DNA of 64,000 bases from Rhizomicrobium sp. (GCA_037200985.1 JBBCGJ010000001.1:1154756-1218755); one strand, 5' to 3'. Shown: positions 8,822-18,477, counted from the stretch's first letter. Numbers and translations: made by a program. The notes: generated by a model not told the origin, from the sequence alone.

Positions 8822-9472
8822 ATGAAAACCAGAGATGCCTTGTCGCGATCCGATCGCGTGCTTGTGGGTGCGCTTGCCATCGTGCTCGCCACCGCGAGCG
8901 CCGCCGTCGGCGCGTCGCTCAACGCTCGTCCGCATACGGATCAAATCCGGATCATCAAGGTCGAGAAGCCCGTGGTGAAGGTCGTGCAGGCGCCGGCGAT
9001 CCCGGCGACGATCCCGATGCAGGGCACGTCGACCAACGTCGTGCTGACGCGCCTCCTGCAGGAACACAAATGTCTCGCCGAGGTGATGTATTACGAGGCG
9101 CGCGGCGAAGGCGCGGAAGGCCAGAAGGCGGTCGCCGAAGTCGTGTTCCACCGCATGAACACGGGCAATTACGGTCATTCGATCTGTGCCGTGGTCTACG
9201 AGGGCGTGGGCACCGGCACCTGCCAGTTCAGCTTCGCCTGCGACGGCGCACGCGAGGCCAGCCATGAGCCCGGTCCGTGGCGCGAGGCGCAGGCCATTGC
9301 CGCCCGCATCATGGTCGGCGAGGAGCAGCTCCAGAACGCCACAAACGGCGCGGTCAATTTTCACACGACCGCGGTGCAGCCCGAATGGTCGGACTCCGGC
9401 CACTATGTCCGCACCGTGCAGATCGGCAACCACGTTTTCTATCGCCGCGGCCGCAAGCTGAACGGCGCCTGA
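8822..9472 (+). CDS. SleB-like cell wall hydrolase (Hydrolase_2)
   Basis: A 216-residue protein with an N-terminal hydrophobic segment (residues ~12-32, VLVGALAIVLATASA), consistent with a signal anchor or signal peptide. The C-terminal half has the Hydrolase_2/SleB pattern: LAEVMYYEARGEGAEGQKAV with the catalytic Glu, then VYEGVGTGTCQFSFACDG and VNFHTTAVQPEW. It likely cleaves peptidoglycan in the periplasm. It is single, with a strong terminator just downstream. Confidence 0.88.
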   Translation: MKTRDALSRSDRVLVGALAIVLATASAAVGASLNARPHTDQIRIIKVEKPVVKVVQAPAIPATIPMQGTSTNVVLTRLLQEHKCLAEVMYYEARGEGAEGQKAVAEVVFHRMNTGNYGHSICAVVYEGVGTGTCQFSFACDGAREASHEPGPWREAQAIAARIMVGEEQLQNATNGAVNFHTTAVQPEWSDSGHYVRTVQIGNHVFYRRGRKLNGA

Positions 9473-9496
9473 TCAATCCACGCTCGTTCGAATAGA

Positions 9497-9531
9497 AAAC
9501 GCCGGAGCGCGACAAACGCTCCGGCGTTTTT
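9497..9531. terminator. bidirectional rho-independent terminator
   Basis: AAAACGCCGGAGCG (9497-9510) pairs with CGCTCCGGCGTTTT (9517-9530), with T runs on both strands. It lies between the convergent wall hydrolase and SDR genes and can serve both. Confidence 0.88.
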
Positions 9532-9549
9532 GCTTGCGGGTTCCGGCCG

Positions 9550-10320
9550 TCAGAAATTCACGCGCCGGCTGACCGTGCCGTCGACCAGCATGTTGATGCC
9601 CGTGGTGTAGGACGAGACGGGGCTGGCGAGGAACACGGCCGCGCTCGCGATTTCCTGGGGCGTGGCGCAGCGGCCCGTGGGATTGCGCGCGACCGCCTGC
9701 TTGAAATAGTCGGGCATGTTCTTCTCGACATTGTGCCACACGCCCCCCTCGAAATAGACCATGCCGGGCGAGACGACGTTGGTACGGATGCGCTGCTTGG
9801 CGTATTGGCGCGCCAGGCCCTTGGCGTAATGGATCAACGCTGCCTTGATCGGGCCGTAGGAGCTGGCGTTGTCGGATTCCGCCGCCGACACCGAGGAGAT
9901 GATCACGAAGGCGGCGTCGCCGCTCGCCGCGGCGGCCTTTTCAAGGAACGGCTTGGCCGCGTCGAACGCGTTGACCATGCCGAGCACGTCGAGCTTGAAG
10001 TTCTGCTCCCACGACGCCGGATCGCCGCCGATCGCCATCGCGCCGGCATTGGAGACGAGGATGTCGATGCCGCCGAGCTCGCCGCCGGCGCCGGCGATCC
10101 ACGCCTTGAGCGCGTCGCCGTCCATGATGTCGACCGGGGCGCCGGTCGCCTTGACGCCCTTGTCCTTGAGCGCCGCGACCGCGTCCTTCACTTGATCCGC
10201 GTTGCGGGCGCAGACCGCGACATTGGCGCCTTCGTCCGCCAGCGTGTCGGCGATAGCCCGCCCGATGCCGCGCGTGCCGCCGAGGATGACGGCGTTCTTG
10301 CCTTTGAGATGTAAATCCAT
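9550..10320 (-). CDS. SDR-family NAD(P)-dependent oxidoreductase
   Basis: A 256-residue Rossmann-fold short-chain dehydrogenase. It has the cofactor loop GGTRGIGRAI, the motif VSNAGA (NAG), the catalytic Ser in VIISSVSA and YGPIKAALIHYAKGLA with the Tyr-x3-Lys pair. Substrate unknown. It lies 33 bases downstream of nadC on the same strand with a GGAG ribosome site, so it may be the last gene of the nad operon. Confidence 0.9.
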   Translation of the reverse strand: MDLHLKGKNAVILGGTRGIGRAIADTLADEGANVAVCARNADQVKDAVAALKDKGVKATGAPVDIMDGDALKAWIAGAGGELGGIDILVSNAGAMAIGGDPASWEQNFKLDVLGMVNAFDAAKPFLEKAAAASGDAAFVIISSVSAAESDNASSYGPIKAALIHYAKGLARQYAKQRIRTNVVSPGMVYFEGGVWHNVEKNMPDYFKQAVARNPTGRCATPQEIASAAVFLASPVSSYTTGINMLVDGTVSRRVNF

Positions 10321-10353
10321 GTGCGTCTCCGGAATGTTCCGGGCGCACTCTAT

Positions 10354-11211
10354 CTAGAAGTCGAGCGCGACGTCGAGGTTCGGCGCGCTATGCGTGATCG
10401 CGCCGCTCGATATGTAGTCGACGCCGGTTTCGGCGATGGCGCGGACGGTGGCGAGCGTGACGTTGCCGGACGCCTCCAGCGTCGCGCGGCCTTTCGCCAT
10501 CGCGACGGCCTCGCGGAGCGTCTCGGGCTTCATGTTGTCCAGCAGGATGGTGTCGATGCCGAACGCCAGCGCTTCTTCGAGTTGCGCCAGGCGATCGACC
10601 TCAAGCTCGATCTTCGCCATATGGCCGAGGCCGGCGCGCACGCGCTCGATGGCGGGTCTTATTCCACCGGCGGCCACAAGATGATTGTCCTTGATCAGCA
10701 CCGCGTCGTCGAGGCCGAAGCGATGGTTGAACCCGCCGCCACAGCGCACCGCGTATTTCTCCAGCAGGCGCAGGCCCGGCGTCGTCTTGCGGGTGCAGAC
10801 GATGCGCGCCTTCGTGCCCGCGACCGCGTCGACCAGCGCCCGCGTGGCGGTGGCGATACCGGAGAGTTGACCGGCGAAGTTCAAGGCGACGCGCTCGCCG
10901 GTCAGAACGCCGCGCGCGCGGCCGGCGATCACGGCGAGCACCGCTCCGGCCTCCACGCTCGAACCGTCCGGCGTCTCGACCTCGAAGGCCAGCGCGGGAT
11001 CGGAGAGGCGGAATGCGATCTCGGCGGCGATCAGCCCGGCGACGGTGCCCGGCCTGCGCGCGACGAGCCTGGCTTTGGCGCGCGCGTCCGCGGCGACCGT
11101 GAGATCGCTCGTGATGTCGCCGGCGCGGCCGAGATCCTCTTCGAGCGCGTGGCGTACGACGGGCTCGACCAGCAGCGGATGCGGCGGGCGCGTGACGGGC
11201 AGGGCGATCAT
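10354..11211 (-). CDS. nadC: nicotinate-nucleotide diphosphorylase (carboxylating)
   Basis: Quinolinate phosphoribosyltransferase, making nicotinate mononucleotide from quinolinate and PRPP. The 285-residue protein has [13 protein letters not shown] at the start, [15 protein letters not shown] and LIKDNHL with substrate-binding residues, and ends [12 protein letters not shown]. The chosen ATG (11211-11209) overlaps the nadB stop by one base; the open frame extends upstream but only inside nadB. Third step of the pathway in this operon. Confidence 0.96.
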   Translation of the reverse strand: MIALPVTRPPHPLLVEPVVRHALEEDLGRAGDITSDLTVAADARAKARLVARRPGTVAGLIAAEIAFRLSDPALAFEVETPDGSSVEAGAVLAVIAGRARGVLTGERVALNFAGQLSGIATATRALVDAVAGTKARIVCTRKTTPGLRLLEKYAVRCGGGFNHRFGLDDAVLIKDNHLVAAGGIRPAIERVRAGLGHMAKIELEVDRLAQLEEALAFGIDTILLDNMKPETLREAVAMAKGRATLEASGNVTLATVRAIAETGVDYISSGAITHSAPNLDVALDF

Positions 11212-12794
11212 CAGACGGCGGCGCGGACGCGTTGCGGACCGGCGCTCTCCGCATCGATGCGCTCGGCATCGGCCAGCGTCATGAAGGTGCGCCTGGGCGC
11301 CGCGTCGGTCGCGGGATAGTCGGTACGATAATGACCGCCGCGGCTTTCGTGGCGGGCGAGCGCCGCCGCCGTCACCAGGCGCGCCGCCGATGTCATGTTG
11401 AGCAGGGCGGGCTCGCTGCCGCCGGCGCGCTCGACCTGACCGATCACCGCGAGGGCTTCGCGCAGCCCCGCCGCGTCGCGTTCCAGGCCGACATGGCGCG
11501 TCATCGCATCGCGCAGGACGTGCGGCGGCGCGGGCGAGGCGAAGCGCTCGGGCGCCGGCGGATTGCCGCGTCCCGGCCGCGCCGGCACGGTGGCGGCGAT
11601 GTCGTCGGCGGCACGGGCGCCGAACACGATGGCTTCGAGCAGCGAATTGGAGGCGAGGCGGTTGGCGCCGTGCAGGCCGGTCGCGGCGCACTCGCCCACG
11701 ACCCAGAGGCCGTCGAGCGAGGACCGGGCGCGTTCGTCGCTGGCGACGCCGCCCATGTGGTAGTGCGCGGCGGGCGCGACGGGGATGGCCTGCGTCGCCG
11801 GATCGATGCCGGCGGCGATGCAGGCGGCGTAGACGGTCGGGAAGCGCTGGGCGAAAGACGCGCCGATCGCCATGGTGCAGTCGAGGAAGGTCTTGTGGCC
11901 GGCGGCGCGCTCGCGGTGCAGGGCGCGGGCGACGACGTCGCGCGGCGCCAGTTCGGCGTCTGGATGCACCTCCGGCATGAAGCGGCGGCCGGCCTCGTCG
12001 ACCAGGATCGCGCCTTCGCCGCGCAGGGCCTCGGTCGCCAGCGGCGCGGGGTCCTTGCCGATGTCGATGGCGGTCGGATGGAACTGGACGAATTCCGGGT
12101 CGGCGATCAACGCGCCGGCACGCGCTGCCATACCGAGGCCTTCGCCGCGCGCCTCCAAGGGATTGGTCGTCACGGCATAAAGCGCGCCGACGCCGCCGGT
12201 CGCGAACACGATGGCGGGGGCGCGGAACAGGACGAGGCGCGTATGCGGGCCGTAGCCGGTGCGCGCGAACAGGCCGGTGACGCGACCGTCCTCGATGGCC
12301 AGCTCGACGGCGTGGAAGCCCTCGCGCAGCGTGATGGACGTCGTCGCCAGCGCGCGCTCGGCGAGCGTGCGGGAAATCTCCGCCCCGGCGCGGTCGCCGC
12401 GGACATGGACGATGCGGTTATGGGCATGCGCCGCCTCGCGGCCCAACGCCAGCGTACCGTCGGGCTTGCGGTCGAACGGCGCGCCATAGGCCAGAAGGTC
12501 GTCGATCCGCGCCGGCGCCTCGCGCGCAACCAAGGCCGCGACGGCGGGGTCGCAGAGACCGGCACCGGCCGTCAGCGTATCGGCGGCATGGCTTTCCCAC
12601 GAGTCGTCGGCGCCCATCGCCGCGGCGATGCCGCCCTGCGCCCAGGCGCTCGAACCGGAAAGGCCCGGCCGCGTTCCGGCCAGCACGGTGACGGGAAAGG
12701 GGCTGAGCTTGAGCGCGGTGAACAGTCCGGCGATGCCGGCGCCCAGGATGAGCGCGCCCTTGCAGGCGATGACGCTGTCGACGTTGTGGGCCAT
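11211..12794 (-). CDS. nadB: L-aspartate oxidase
   Basis: Flavoprotein oxidising aspartate to iminoaspartate, the first step of de novo NAD synthesis. The 527-residue protein has the FAD loop [24 protein letters not shown], the HTRLV and [10 protein letters not shown] blocks, and [18 protein letters not shown] before the C-terminal helical domain. It starts one base after the nadA stop and overlaps the nadC start, indicating tight coupling. Confidence 0.96.
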   Translation of the reverse strand: MAHNVDSVIACKGALILGAGIAGLFTALKLSPFPVTVLAGTRPGLSGSSAWAQGGIAAAMGADDSWESHAADTLTAGAGLCDPAVAALVAREAPARIDDLLAYGAPFDRKPDGTLALGREAAHAHNRIVHVRGDRAGAEISRTLAERALATTSITLREGFHAVELAIEDGRVTGLFARTGYGPHTRLVLFRAPAIVFATGGVGALYAVTTNPLEARGEGLGMAARAGALIADPEFVQFHPTAIDIGKDPAPLATEALRGEGAILVDEAGRRFMPEVHPDAELAPRDVVARALHRERAAGHKTFLDCTMAIGASFAQRFPTVYAACIAAGIDPATQAIPVAPAAHYHMGGVASDERARSSLDGLWVVGECAATGLHGANRLASNSLLEAIVFGARAADDIAATVPARPGRGNPPAPERFASPAPPHVLRDAMTRHVGLERDAAGLREALAVIGQVERAGGSEPALLNMTSAARLVTAAALARHESRGGHYRTDYPATDAAPRRTFMTLADAERIDAESAGPQRVRAAV

Positions 12795-12795
12795 T

Positions 12796-13827
12796 TTAAG
12801 CGGCTTTCTTGACCGGAAGCTGGACCGCCAGCATGCGGTCGATGGCGCGTTTGGCGCGGCGCGAAATCTCGGGATCGACCGTCACCTCGACCGTCATCGT
12901 CTGCAGCGCGTGCAGGATCTTGTCGAGCGTGATGCGCTTCATATGCGGGCACAGATTGCACGGCCGCACGAACTCGATGTCGGGATATTCGGCGGCGACG
13001 TTGTCGCTCATCGAGCACTCCGTGACCATCACCACGCTGCGCGGCCGGTGGCTGCCGACATAGCCGATCAGCGCCGCGGTCGAGCCGGCGAAATCGGCTT
13101 CGGCGACCACGTCCGGCGGGCATTCGGGATGCGCCAGGACGACGATGCCGGGATGCGCCTTGCGGTAATCGCGGATCTCGGCGGCGGTGAAGCGCTCATG
13201 CACCTCGCAGGCGCCTTCCCAGGTGATGACCTTCACGCCGGTCAGATTGGCGACGTTCTGCGCCAGATATTTGTCCGGGATCATGATCACCGTGTCGGTG
13301 CCGAATTCGCGCGCGATCTCCTCGACCACCGCGACGGCGTTGGACGAGGTGCAGCACACGTCGCTCTCGGCCTTCACGTCGGCGGTGGTGTTCACATAGG
13401 TCACCACCGGCAGGCCGGGATATTTCTGCTTCAGAAGGCGCACATCGGCGCCGGTGATCGAGGCCGCCAGCGAACAGCCGGCGCGCGGATCGGGGATAAG
13501 GACGGTCTTGCCGGGCGAGAGGATCTTCGAGGTTTCCGCCATGAAGTGCACGCCGGCCTGGACGATGACCTTGGCATCGGTGCGCGCGGCTTCGCGCGCG
13601 AGCGCCAGGCTGTCGCCGACGAAATCGGACACGCAATGGAAGATCTCCGGCGTCATGTAGTTGTGGCCGAGGATCACCGCGTTCCGCTCGCGCTTGAGGC
13701 GATTGATCTCGGCGATGAGCGGGGCGAACACCGGCCACTCGATCTCGGGGATCACATGGCTGACTTTACGGTACAGTGGCTCGGTCGCCCTTGCGACGGC
13801 GGCGGTATAAGCCAGTTCGACACCCAT
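12796..13827 (-). CDS. nadA: quinolinate synthase
   Basis: Condenses iminoaspartate with dihydroxyacetone phosphate to quinolinate using a [4Fe-4S] cluster. Conserved parts: [31 protein letters not shown], and [15 protein letters not shown] with a cluster Cys. The frame opens at 13866, but that ATG sits inside the palindromic operator candidate. The internal ATG at 13827 has a GGGAGA ribosome site and gives a 343-residue protein of normal length, so it is preferred. First gene of nadABC; probably under NadQ control. Confidence 0.96.
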   Translation of the reverse strand: MGVELAYTAAVARATEPLYRKVSHVIPEIEWPVFAPLIAEINRLKRERNAVILGHNYMTPEIFHCVSDFVGDSLALAREAARTDAKVIVQAGVHFMAETSKILSPGKTVLIPDPRAGCSLAASITGADVRLLKQKYPGLPVVTYVNTTADVKAESDVCCTSSNAVAVVEEIAREFGTDTVIMIPDKYLAQNVANLTGVKVITWEGACEVHERFTAAEIRDYRKAHPGIVVLAHPECPPDVVAEADFAGSTAALIGYVGSHRPRSVVMVTECSMSDNVAAEYPDIEFVRPCNLCPHMKRITLDKILHALQTMTVEVTVDPEISRRAKRAIDRMLAVQLPVKKAA

Positions 13828-13855
13828 TTTTCGTCTCCCGTGCCTGCCGATATTA

Positions 13856-13872
13856 ATGCTCAACATGAGTAT
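13856..13872. promoter_or_regulatory. operator candidate 1 upstream of nadA
   Basis: ATGCTCA-ACA-TGAGTAT is a palindrome with one mismatch, 29 bases before the nadA start. It resembles the second palindrome at 13922. A nadQ gene lies 3.6 kb away, so this is a plausible NadQ binding site; that is inference. Confidence 0.6.
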
Positions 13873-13883
13873 ATATGTAGGGC

Positions 13884-13908
13884 AAAAAGACCGGCCTTCA
13901 AGGGCCGG
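13884..13908 (-). terminator. rho-independent terminator between two operator candidates
   Basis: The stem CCGGCC (13891-13896) and GGCCGG (13903-13908), with A5 at 13884-13888, reads on the minus strand as hairpin followed by TTTTT. It would end transcription from the 571-residue-frame gene upstream, or attenuate a nad transcript starting near the distal operator. Confidence 0.7.
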
Positions 13909-13921
13909 CTCTTCTTGGCAG

Positions 13922-13942
13922 TTATGCTACATCTGAGCATAA
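13922..13942. promoter_or_regulatory. operator candidate 2 upstream of nadA
   Basis: TTATGCT-ACATCTG-AGCATAA has perfect 7-base arms and shares ATGCT/AGCAT with site 1. It lies 95 bases upstream of the nadA start, just after the stop of the preceding gene. Confidence 0.6.
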
Positions 13943-13947
13943 ATCTG

Positions 13948-15633
13948 TCAAGCAGGATCGTCGCGACGCCTCCAGCTCAGGATGGACATCGCGCCGCGGC
14001 AGAAAACGTAAATGACAGCGGCACTTAAGTAGGTGAAGCCATTCGGCTCCCGGATGCTGGGAGGAAACGCCGCGGCCAGCCAGGTCCAGCAAGCGACCGA
14101 ATGACATACCCCCGGCACGAACGACATCAGGATGTGGGTGGCGTAGTAGATGAAGGCGACGGCGCCGATGGGTTCGGCGAAAAACTGAAGCTTCCACAGC
14201 TCCTTTTGCACCGCGAACGCGTCGCGCTGGGTGCGCCGGATGCTTTCGCCAAGTTCCTGGTCGCGCAGGCGGTCGACCCGGTCTCCGAGCAGGGCATAGC
14301 GCGTGCCCAGGCGGTCGATGAAATCGAAGTCGCGGTAAATCGTCCGGCGCACGAATTCGTCGTAAGGCTGCCAGCCTTCGATCCGCACGAGCCTGAGATC
14401 CTGCAGTCTTTCGCGATAGACCTGTGCGTAATAGCGGGATTGATTTATGCGGTAGAGCAGTCCGCCGGTGCACATCTCGCCGATGGACGTGTAGAGGGGG
14501 CTCAGCTCCGATAAGTTCGACTGGTCTCCGGCGGCGCGGATCCGTCCGCTCGCCTTGCGCATGTCGTCGATGTCGACCAGCGCCGCCATGCGGAGCTCGG
14601 CCACGACATGGAGACGACGGATCATCCGGCCGAGCTGCTCCGACTTGAAGCCGTCATAGATGATGAAATAGCGCAGCGGCGATGTCGGCGCGCCCGGCTT
14701 CTGCCGCAGGCTGGTTCCGAAGATCGCGGCGCCGTCCAGCATGCCGCACATGACCTTGTTCGCGTCGCGGATCGAAATCTCCGAACCCTCTGAGCTGGAG
14801 CCGAGCGCGGCCGCGAAGAAGTTCGGCCGGCGATCCACGAACTGCCGCAGCACGTCGTTCACGATGCGGGCCTGCCGCTGCGCCGTCATCTCGCTGGTCG
14901 GGACTTCCGTTTCGCGGTGCGGCCGCGGCGAGAGCGGCCGATTGACATGGGGATGGCACAGCGCCAAGCCCCGGATGTTGATGAACACGCGGCCCGGCAG
15001 GTCCGAAAAGCCGATCGCATCGACGCGCGCCTCGAGGTCGAGCCAGAATTCGTCATAGATGTCGTCCAGCGTGGCAGCGACATGGGCGGCGCCCAGATCG
15101 CCGGCATCGAGCGAGTCGAGCGCCTCGCGCACCTGTTGGCCGGGGCCGCTCTGGCAATTCTCGAACCCATCCGCGAGAAACGTCAGCGTGTAATATTCGT
15201 CGTGCACATCGGCGCGCAGCCTCAGGCGGACGCAATCGAACTTGCCGACCGTGACGAACAGGGAGTCGCGCTCCGAGATCAGCGTGTGGGCCGCCGCTTC
15301 CTCCACGTCGGAGGCCTTTTCCTCGACGTCGAAGGCCTTGGTCGGGACGATGCCGTGCCGCTTCTGCAGGCGCGCCAGATAGGCGTTGATCGCCTTCATC
15401 GCCTCGTGCTTGCGACTGCCCGGCTGATCTTTTTCCTTCGCGGCGGAATCCGGCGAATCCTTTCCCGTCGGGTCGGGATCTGCGCCCAAGCGCATCCCGA
15501 TATGCCAGGTGAGGGCGGGCGCGTTGACGGCGATGGCCGAGCGCCGGTGCGGCAGACGCGACAGTTCGTAATATTCGCCTGCGTAAGGCGGTTGGTATTG
15601 CTGCGGATCGCGCCGCCCCCCGACACCGTTCAT
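13948..15633 (-). CDS. membrane-anchored protein of unknown function
   Basis: About 561 residues. The first 450 are soluble and rich in charged residues, with motifs such as RQFVDRRPNFFAAALGSSS and RYFIIYDGF. The C-terminal 80 hold two to three hydrophobic segments (LQFFAEPIGAVAFIYYATHI and a last one near the C-terminus), preceded by a charged helix. This soluble-then-membrane layout recalls DUF3422-type proteins, but I cannot confirm that. The start may be the ATG at 15633 or upstream TTG/GTG codons (to 15663). It is upstream of nadA, separated by a terminator. Confidence 0.75.
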   Translation of the reverse strand: MNGVGGRRDPQQYQPPYAGEYYELSRLPHRRSAIAVNAPALTWHIGMRLGADPDPTGKDSPDSAAKEKDQPGSRKHEAMKAINAYLARLQKRHGIVPTKAFDVEEKASDVEEAAAHTLISERDSLFVTVGKFDCVRLRLRADVHDEYYTLTFLADGFENCQSGPGQQVREALDSLDAGDLGAAHVAATLDDIYDEFWLDLEARVDAIGFSDLPGRVFINIRGLALCHPHVNRPLSPRPHRETEVPTSEMTAQRQARIVNDVLRQFVDRRPNFFAAALGSSSEGSEISIRDANKVMCGMLDGAAIFGTSLRQKPGAPTSPLRYFIIYDGFKSEQLGRMIRRLHVVAELRMAALVDIDDMRKASGRIRAAGDQSNLSELSPLYTSIGEMCTGGLLYRINQSRYYAQVYRERLQDLRLVRIEGWQPYDEFVRRTIYRDFDFIDRLGTRYALLGDRVDRLRDQELGESIRRTQRDAFAVQKELWKLQFFAEPIGAVAFIYYATHILMSFVPGVCHSVACWTWLAAAFPPSIREPNGFTYLSAAVIYVFCRGAMSILSWRRRDDPA

Positions 15634-15743
15634 ATCCCCGATTGCCCCCACAACCGACAACAACCTTAGAGGGAATTGGGCGCGTTGGCGAGGCGGCGCG
15701 GAATGCGCCGTCCCGCCAGTCCGTCGCGGACAAACTTGGCCGT

Positions 15744-16271
15744 CTAGTTCGAGATCGACGTGTAGGGATCGTCGCTCGCGGCCGCCAGCGAGCCGAAATT
15801 GAAATGTTCGGTGACCTTCGCGAGTTCGCCCAGCATCTGGGCGGCGTGTTCCGGCGACAGCGTCATGGCCCCCGGCGCCAGCAGGTGCATGGTCTGCACA
15901 TGCACCGAGACCGGTGCGCGATCATACTGGCCCGACCGCAGCAATCCGTCGGCCAGGTCGCACAGGCTGCGCGCCGCGGTGTCGAGCGCGGCATAGCCGA
16001 ACATCCCGGCCAGCGTGACGATCTGGTCGGCGTGTTTGAGGATGGCCGTCAGGCGTTGCGCATCCAGGAAATCGCCGACGTCGCGGGCGAACGCGATCTC
16101 TTCCATCGCGGCGATTGCGGTCCGGATCGCGGCCTCGGATTCCGCCCGCATGGATTCGAGGCTGTCGGCCGCGGCGCTGATCGCCTCGTCGCGCATCAAG
16201 CCGCCTGGGCGCGCCGCGAGCTCGGCGAGCCTTGTGGTGGGGAAGAACACCTTCTTCTTTGCCTTGGCCAT
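15744..16271 (-). CDS. CheE-like helical protein
   Basis: A 175-residue, mostly alpha-helical protein with a basic N-terminus. The segment MFGYAALDTAARSLCDLADGLL and spacing resemble the alphaproteobacterial CheE/HPt-like family, though no clear phosphorylatable His motif stands out. It is 16 bases downstream of a receiver-domain gene, so the two probably form one signalling operon. Assignment is by resemblance only. Confidence 0.55.
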   Translation of the reverse strand: MAKAKKKVFFPTTRLAELAARPGGLMRDEAISAAADSLESMRAESEAAIRTAIAAMEEIAFARDVGDFLDAQRLTAILKHADQIVTLAGMFGYAALDTAARSLCDLADGLLRSGQYDRAPVSVHVQTMHLLAPGAMTLSPEHAAQMLGELAKVTEHFNFGSLAAASDDPYTSISN

Positions 16272-16287
16272 GATGTTGCCGCTCCTT

Positions 16288-16842
16288 TCAGGCCGCGGAA
16301 TTTATCGTCTGTTGCTCGGCGACAGTATCGGCGTCCGATGCTTGATTATCGGTTTCGCGCTTGTAGTTGCCGTCCAGCGGCGGCAGATCCCGGAACCGGC
16401 GATCCGGGCCGGTGAACTCGCCCGCTTCGATGAAGGGACGCGAATTGCGCGCGATCCAGTTGATGCGATCGAACAGCGCCGCGGGCGAGAACGGCTTCTT
16501 GACGACGAGATTGGCGCCCGCGTCGCGTGCCGCGGCGACAAGGCGCAGCTGGGTGTAGCCGCTCATCACGATGACCGGCACGAAGCGGAAGGGACTCTTC
16601 TCCTGGCGCCGGATCCAGCGGATGAAGTCGGCGCTCGTCATGTCGGGAAGCGCGCCCTCGACCACGACGAGATCGGCGTAGTGATGCGTGAGATGATGCT
16701 TGGCCTGCGCGCCGGTCTCGCAGACCTTGGGCGAGTCCATGCCGAAGCCACGGAACATCTGCGCGACAAGTCCACGGGTGAAGTGGTCGCTGTCTATCAA
16801 GATCGTCGTGACGCTACGCAAGTTCAGGCGAGGTTGTGCCAT
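16288..16842 (-). CDS. receiver-domain protein with Glu at the phosphoacceptor site
   Basis: A single-domain response regulator of 184 residues, with an extended C-terminal tail containing GPDRRFRD. Strand 1 reads TTILIDSD, so one acidic pocket residue is changed to Ser. The position expected to be the phosphorylated Asp reads VVVEGALPDM, placing Glu at about residue 62. The conserved Ser (IVMSGY) and Lys (VVKKPFSP) are kept. The ATG at 16842 is preferred over the upstream one at 16881. Glu for Asp can mimic phosphorylation, so it may be constitutively active; that is inference. Confidence 0.85.
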   Translation of the reverse strand: MAQPRLNLRSVTTILIDSDHFTRGLVAQMFRGFGMDSPKVCETGAQAKHHLTHHYADLVVVEGALPDMTSADFIRWIRRQEKSPFRFVPVIVMSGYTQLRLVAAARDAGANLVVKKPFSPAALFDRINWIARNSRPFIEAGEFTGPDRRFRDLPPLDGNYKRETDNQASDADTVAEQQTINSAA

Positions 16843-16972
16843 GCTGAGCCGCCCCGGGGCCGTGATCGCACTTGAAAGCAAGCGATCCTAAGTGGGGATT
16901 GGTTAACGAGTGCTGAGCACCGCACATTGAAAAACAGGCGTGTACCCACTTTGGGTAGCTGATGTTGACGCG

Positions 16973-17515
16973 TCACGCCCGTGCCATCGCCGACAGCTTC
17001 GCGACGGTGTTCCAATTCCGTGCCGTACCCGGCATTCCCAAATGGCGTGCGAGCACCGCAGGCGTCAGTTTCGAGCGCCCCATGCCGTCGGGATAGAGCA
17101 TGTAGGCGTGGCGCCCGCCGCCCAGCACGACCTCGGGTCCCTTGATCACGGCCTGCAGCGCCGCATAGGCCGCCGCCGGCGGCGCCGCGCGCAGGAACAG
17201 CACATGGACATGGCCGGGATCGGCCTCGGCTTCTTTCGCGAAAGGGTTCGCCGCGACGATCGCCGCGAACGCCTTGGGCGTCCGCACATGGATGTCGATC
17301 GTCAGTCCGAACGCCTTGGTGCAGAGCGCTTCGAGCTTCTTCTCCGTCGCGGCGGCGGTCAGCGCGCCGGCGTCGAACACCAGATTGCCGCTTTGCAGAA
17401 GGCTGCGAACCTCGCCGAAGCCGGCCTTCTCGACCGCCGCGCGCAATTGCGCCATCGGCAGGACTGCCGTGCCACCGACGTTGACCGCGCGGAGCAGGGC
17501 GATCTGGACGCTCAT
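16973..17515 (-). CDS. DUF1697 domain protein
   Basis: A 180-residue protein with the family signature at the start, ALLRAVNVGG, followed by LRSLLQSGNLVF-type residues and a C-terminal WNTVAKL segment. The function of the family is unknown. Its ATG overlaps the nadQ stop by ATGA, so it is the last gene of a three-gene operon. Confidence 0.9.
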   Translation of the reverse strand: MSVQIALLRAVNVGGTAVLPMAQLRAAVEKAGFGEVRSLLQSGNLVFDAGALTAAATEKKLEALCTKAFGLTIDIHVRTPKAFAAIVAANPFAKEAEADPGHVHVLFLRAAPPAAAYAALQAVIKGPEVVLGGGRHAYMLYPDGMGRSKLTPAVLARHLGMPGTARNWNTVAKLSAMARA

Positions 17516-18477
17516 GATGCCTTGCGCGCGCCCAACCGCACGCCGGGCGCGGGGCGCTCGCGCAGCACTTCGCGGCGGAAGCGGAACAACTCGGCCGGTC
17601 GGCCGCGCGCCTGGCTCGCGAATTTGCCGGTGCCTTCGACCAGGCCCTGGCCCTCCATCAGGCGGCGGAAATTCTGCTTGTGCAGGCGGATGCCCGAGAT
17701 CGCCTCCACCGTGCGCTGCAGCTCGAGCAGCGTGAAGCTCGGCGGCATCAGCTCGAACACGACGGGGCGGTACTTCATCTTGCCGCGCAGCCGCGCAATG
17801 GCGGTCGCCAGGATGCGGCGATGGTCGAACATCATGCTGGTGCCCAGCGCGGGCAGCGGGTTCGCCATCACGGGCTTTCGCCCGTCGCGCATCGCCTCAT
17901 GGACGAGGCCGGCCTCGTAAAGAAGCTCGTAGCGCTCGAGCACCTTTTCCTCGTCCCAGGCGAGACCGTCGATGCCGAAGCAAAGCCGCGTCCTTTCGCG
18001 CCGCGTTTCCGCGACCTCGCCGCTGGCGGCCGCCTTGGCGAACTGCCTGAGCGCGGGAACGATGACGGTGTCGATCAGCGTGGGCCTGGCGTCGCGCCAA
18101 TCCTCCCAGGGGAAATAGCGATACCAGTCGCTCCATTGCGTGTCGGGGCTTTTGCGCTCGCCCGCCTGCCGCGTCAGCGCGAGATAGCCGACGGAGACCA
18201 CGCGCGCGCCTTCGTCCGGCTTGGGCAGATGGCGGCCGCGATCGCCGAAGGTGTAGAGCTGCTCGGCATAGCCGAGCTCGAGCTGGGCCTGCTCGCCCAC
18301 CCATTTGCGCAGCCCGCTGTCGAGGGTGCGGTGATTCAGCGGATCGAAGGGGCCGAAGGGCAGGGCGTCCTCGGCGCCGGGATGCTGCACCACCAGCACG
18401 GAAGGCCGCTCGTCGGCGACCGAAACGATGGCGGCCGACAGGCCGATGCTGACGACGTGTTCCGCGACCGCGCTCAC
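17512..18477 (-). CDS. nadQ: NadQ-type NAD biosynthesis regulator (Nudix-like + winged helix)
   Basis: A 321-residue protein of the COG4111/NadQ family, known as a transcriptional regulator of NAD synthesis genes in Alphaproteobacteria. The N-terminal Nudix-like domain includes LPFGPFDPLNHRTLDSGLRKWV and EQLYTFGDRGRH; the catalytic Nudix box is not evident. FFPWEDW-like residues (YFPWEDWRDARP) and LERYELLYEAGLVHEA lead to a C-terminal winged helix with SFTLLELQRTVEAISG. A GTG start at 18477 overlaps the phosphatase stop by four bases; the longer open frame upstream is rejected. It probably binds the two palindromes before nadA. Confidence 0.88.
   Translation of the reverse strand: MSAVAEHVVSIGLSAAIVSVADERPSVLVVQHPGAEDALPFGPFDPLNHRTLDSGLRKWVGEQAQLELGYAEQLYTFGDRGRHLPKPDEGARVVSVGYLALTRQAGERKSPDTQWSDWYRYFPWEDWRDARPTLIDTVIVPALRQFAKAAASGEVAETRRERTRLCFGIDGLAWDEEKVLERYELLYEAGLVHEAMRDGRKPVMANPLPALGTSMMFDHRRILATAIARLRGKMKYRPVVFELMPPSFTLLELQRTVEAISGIRLHKQNFRRLMEGQGLVEGTGKFASQARGRPAELFRFRREVLRERPAPGVRLGARKAS

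Noticed and set aside
13827-13866. Upstream ATG of nadA at 13866
   Set aside because: It lies inside the operator candidate, has no ribosome site, and adds 13 non-conserved residues.
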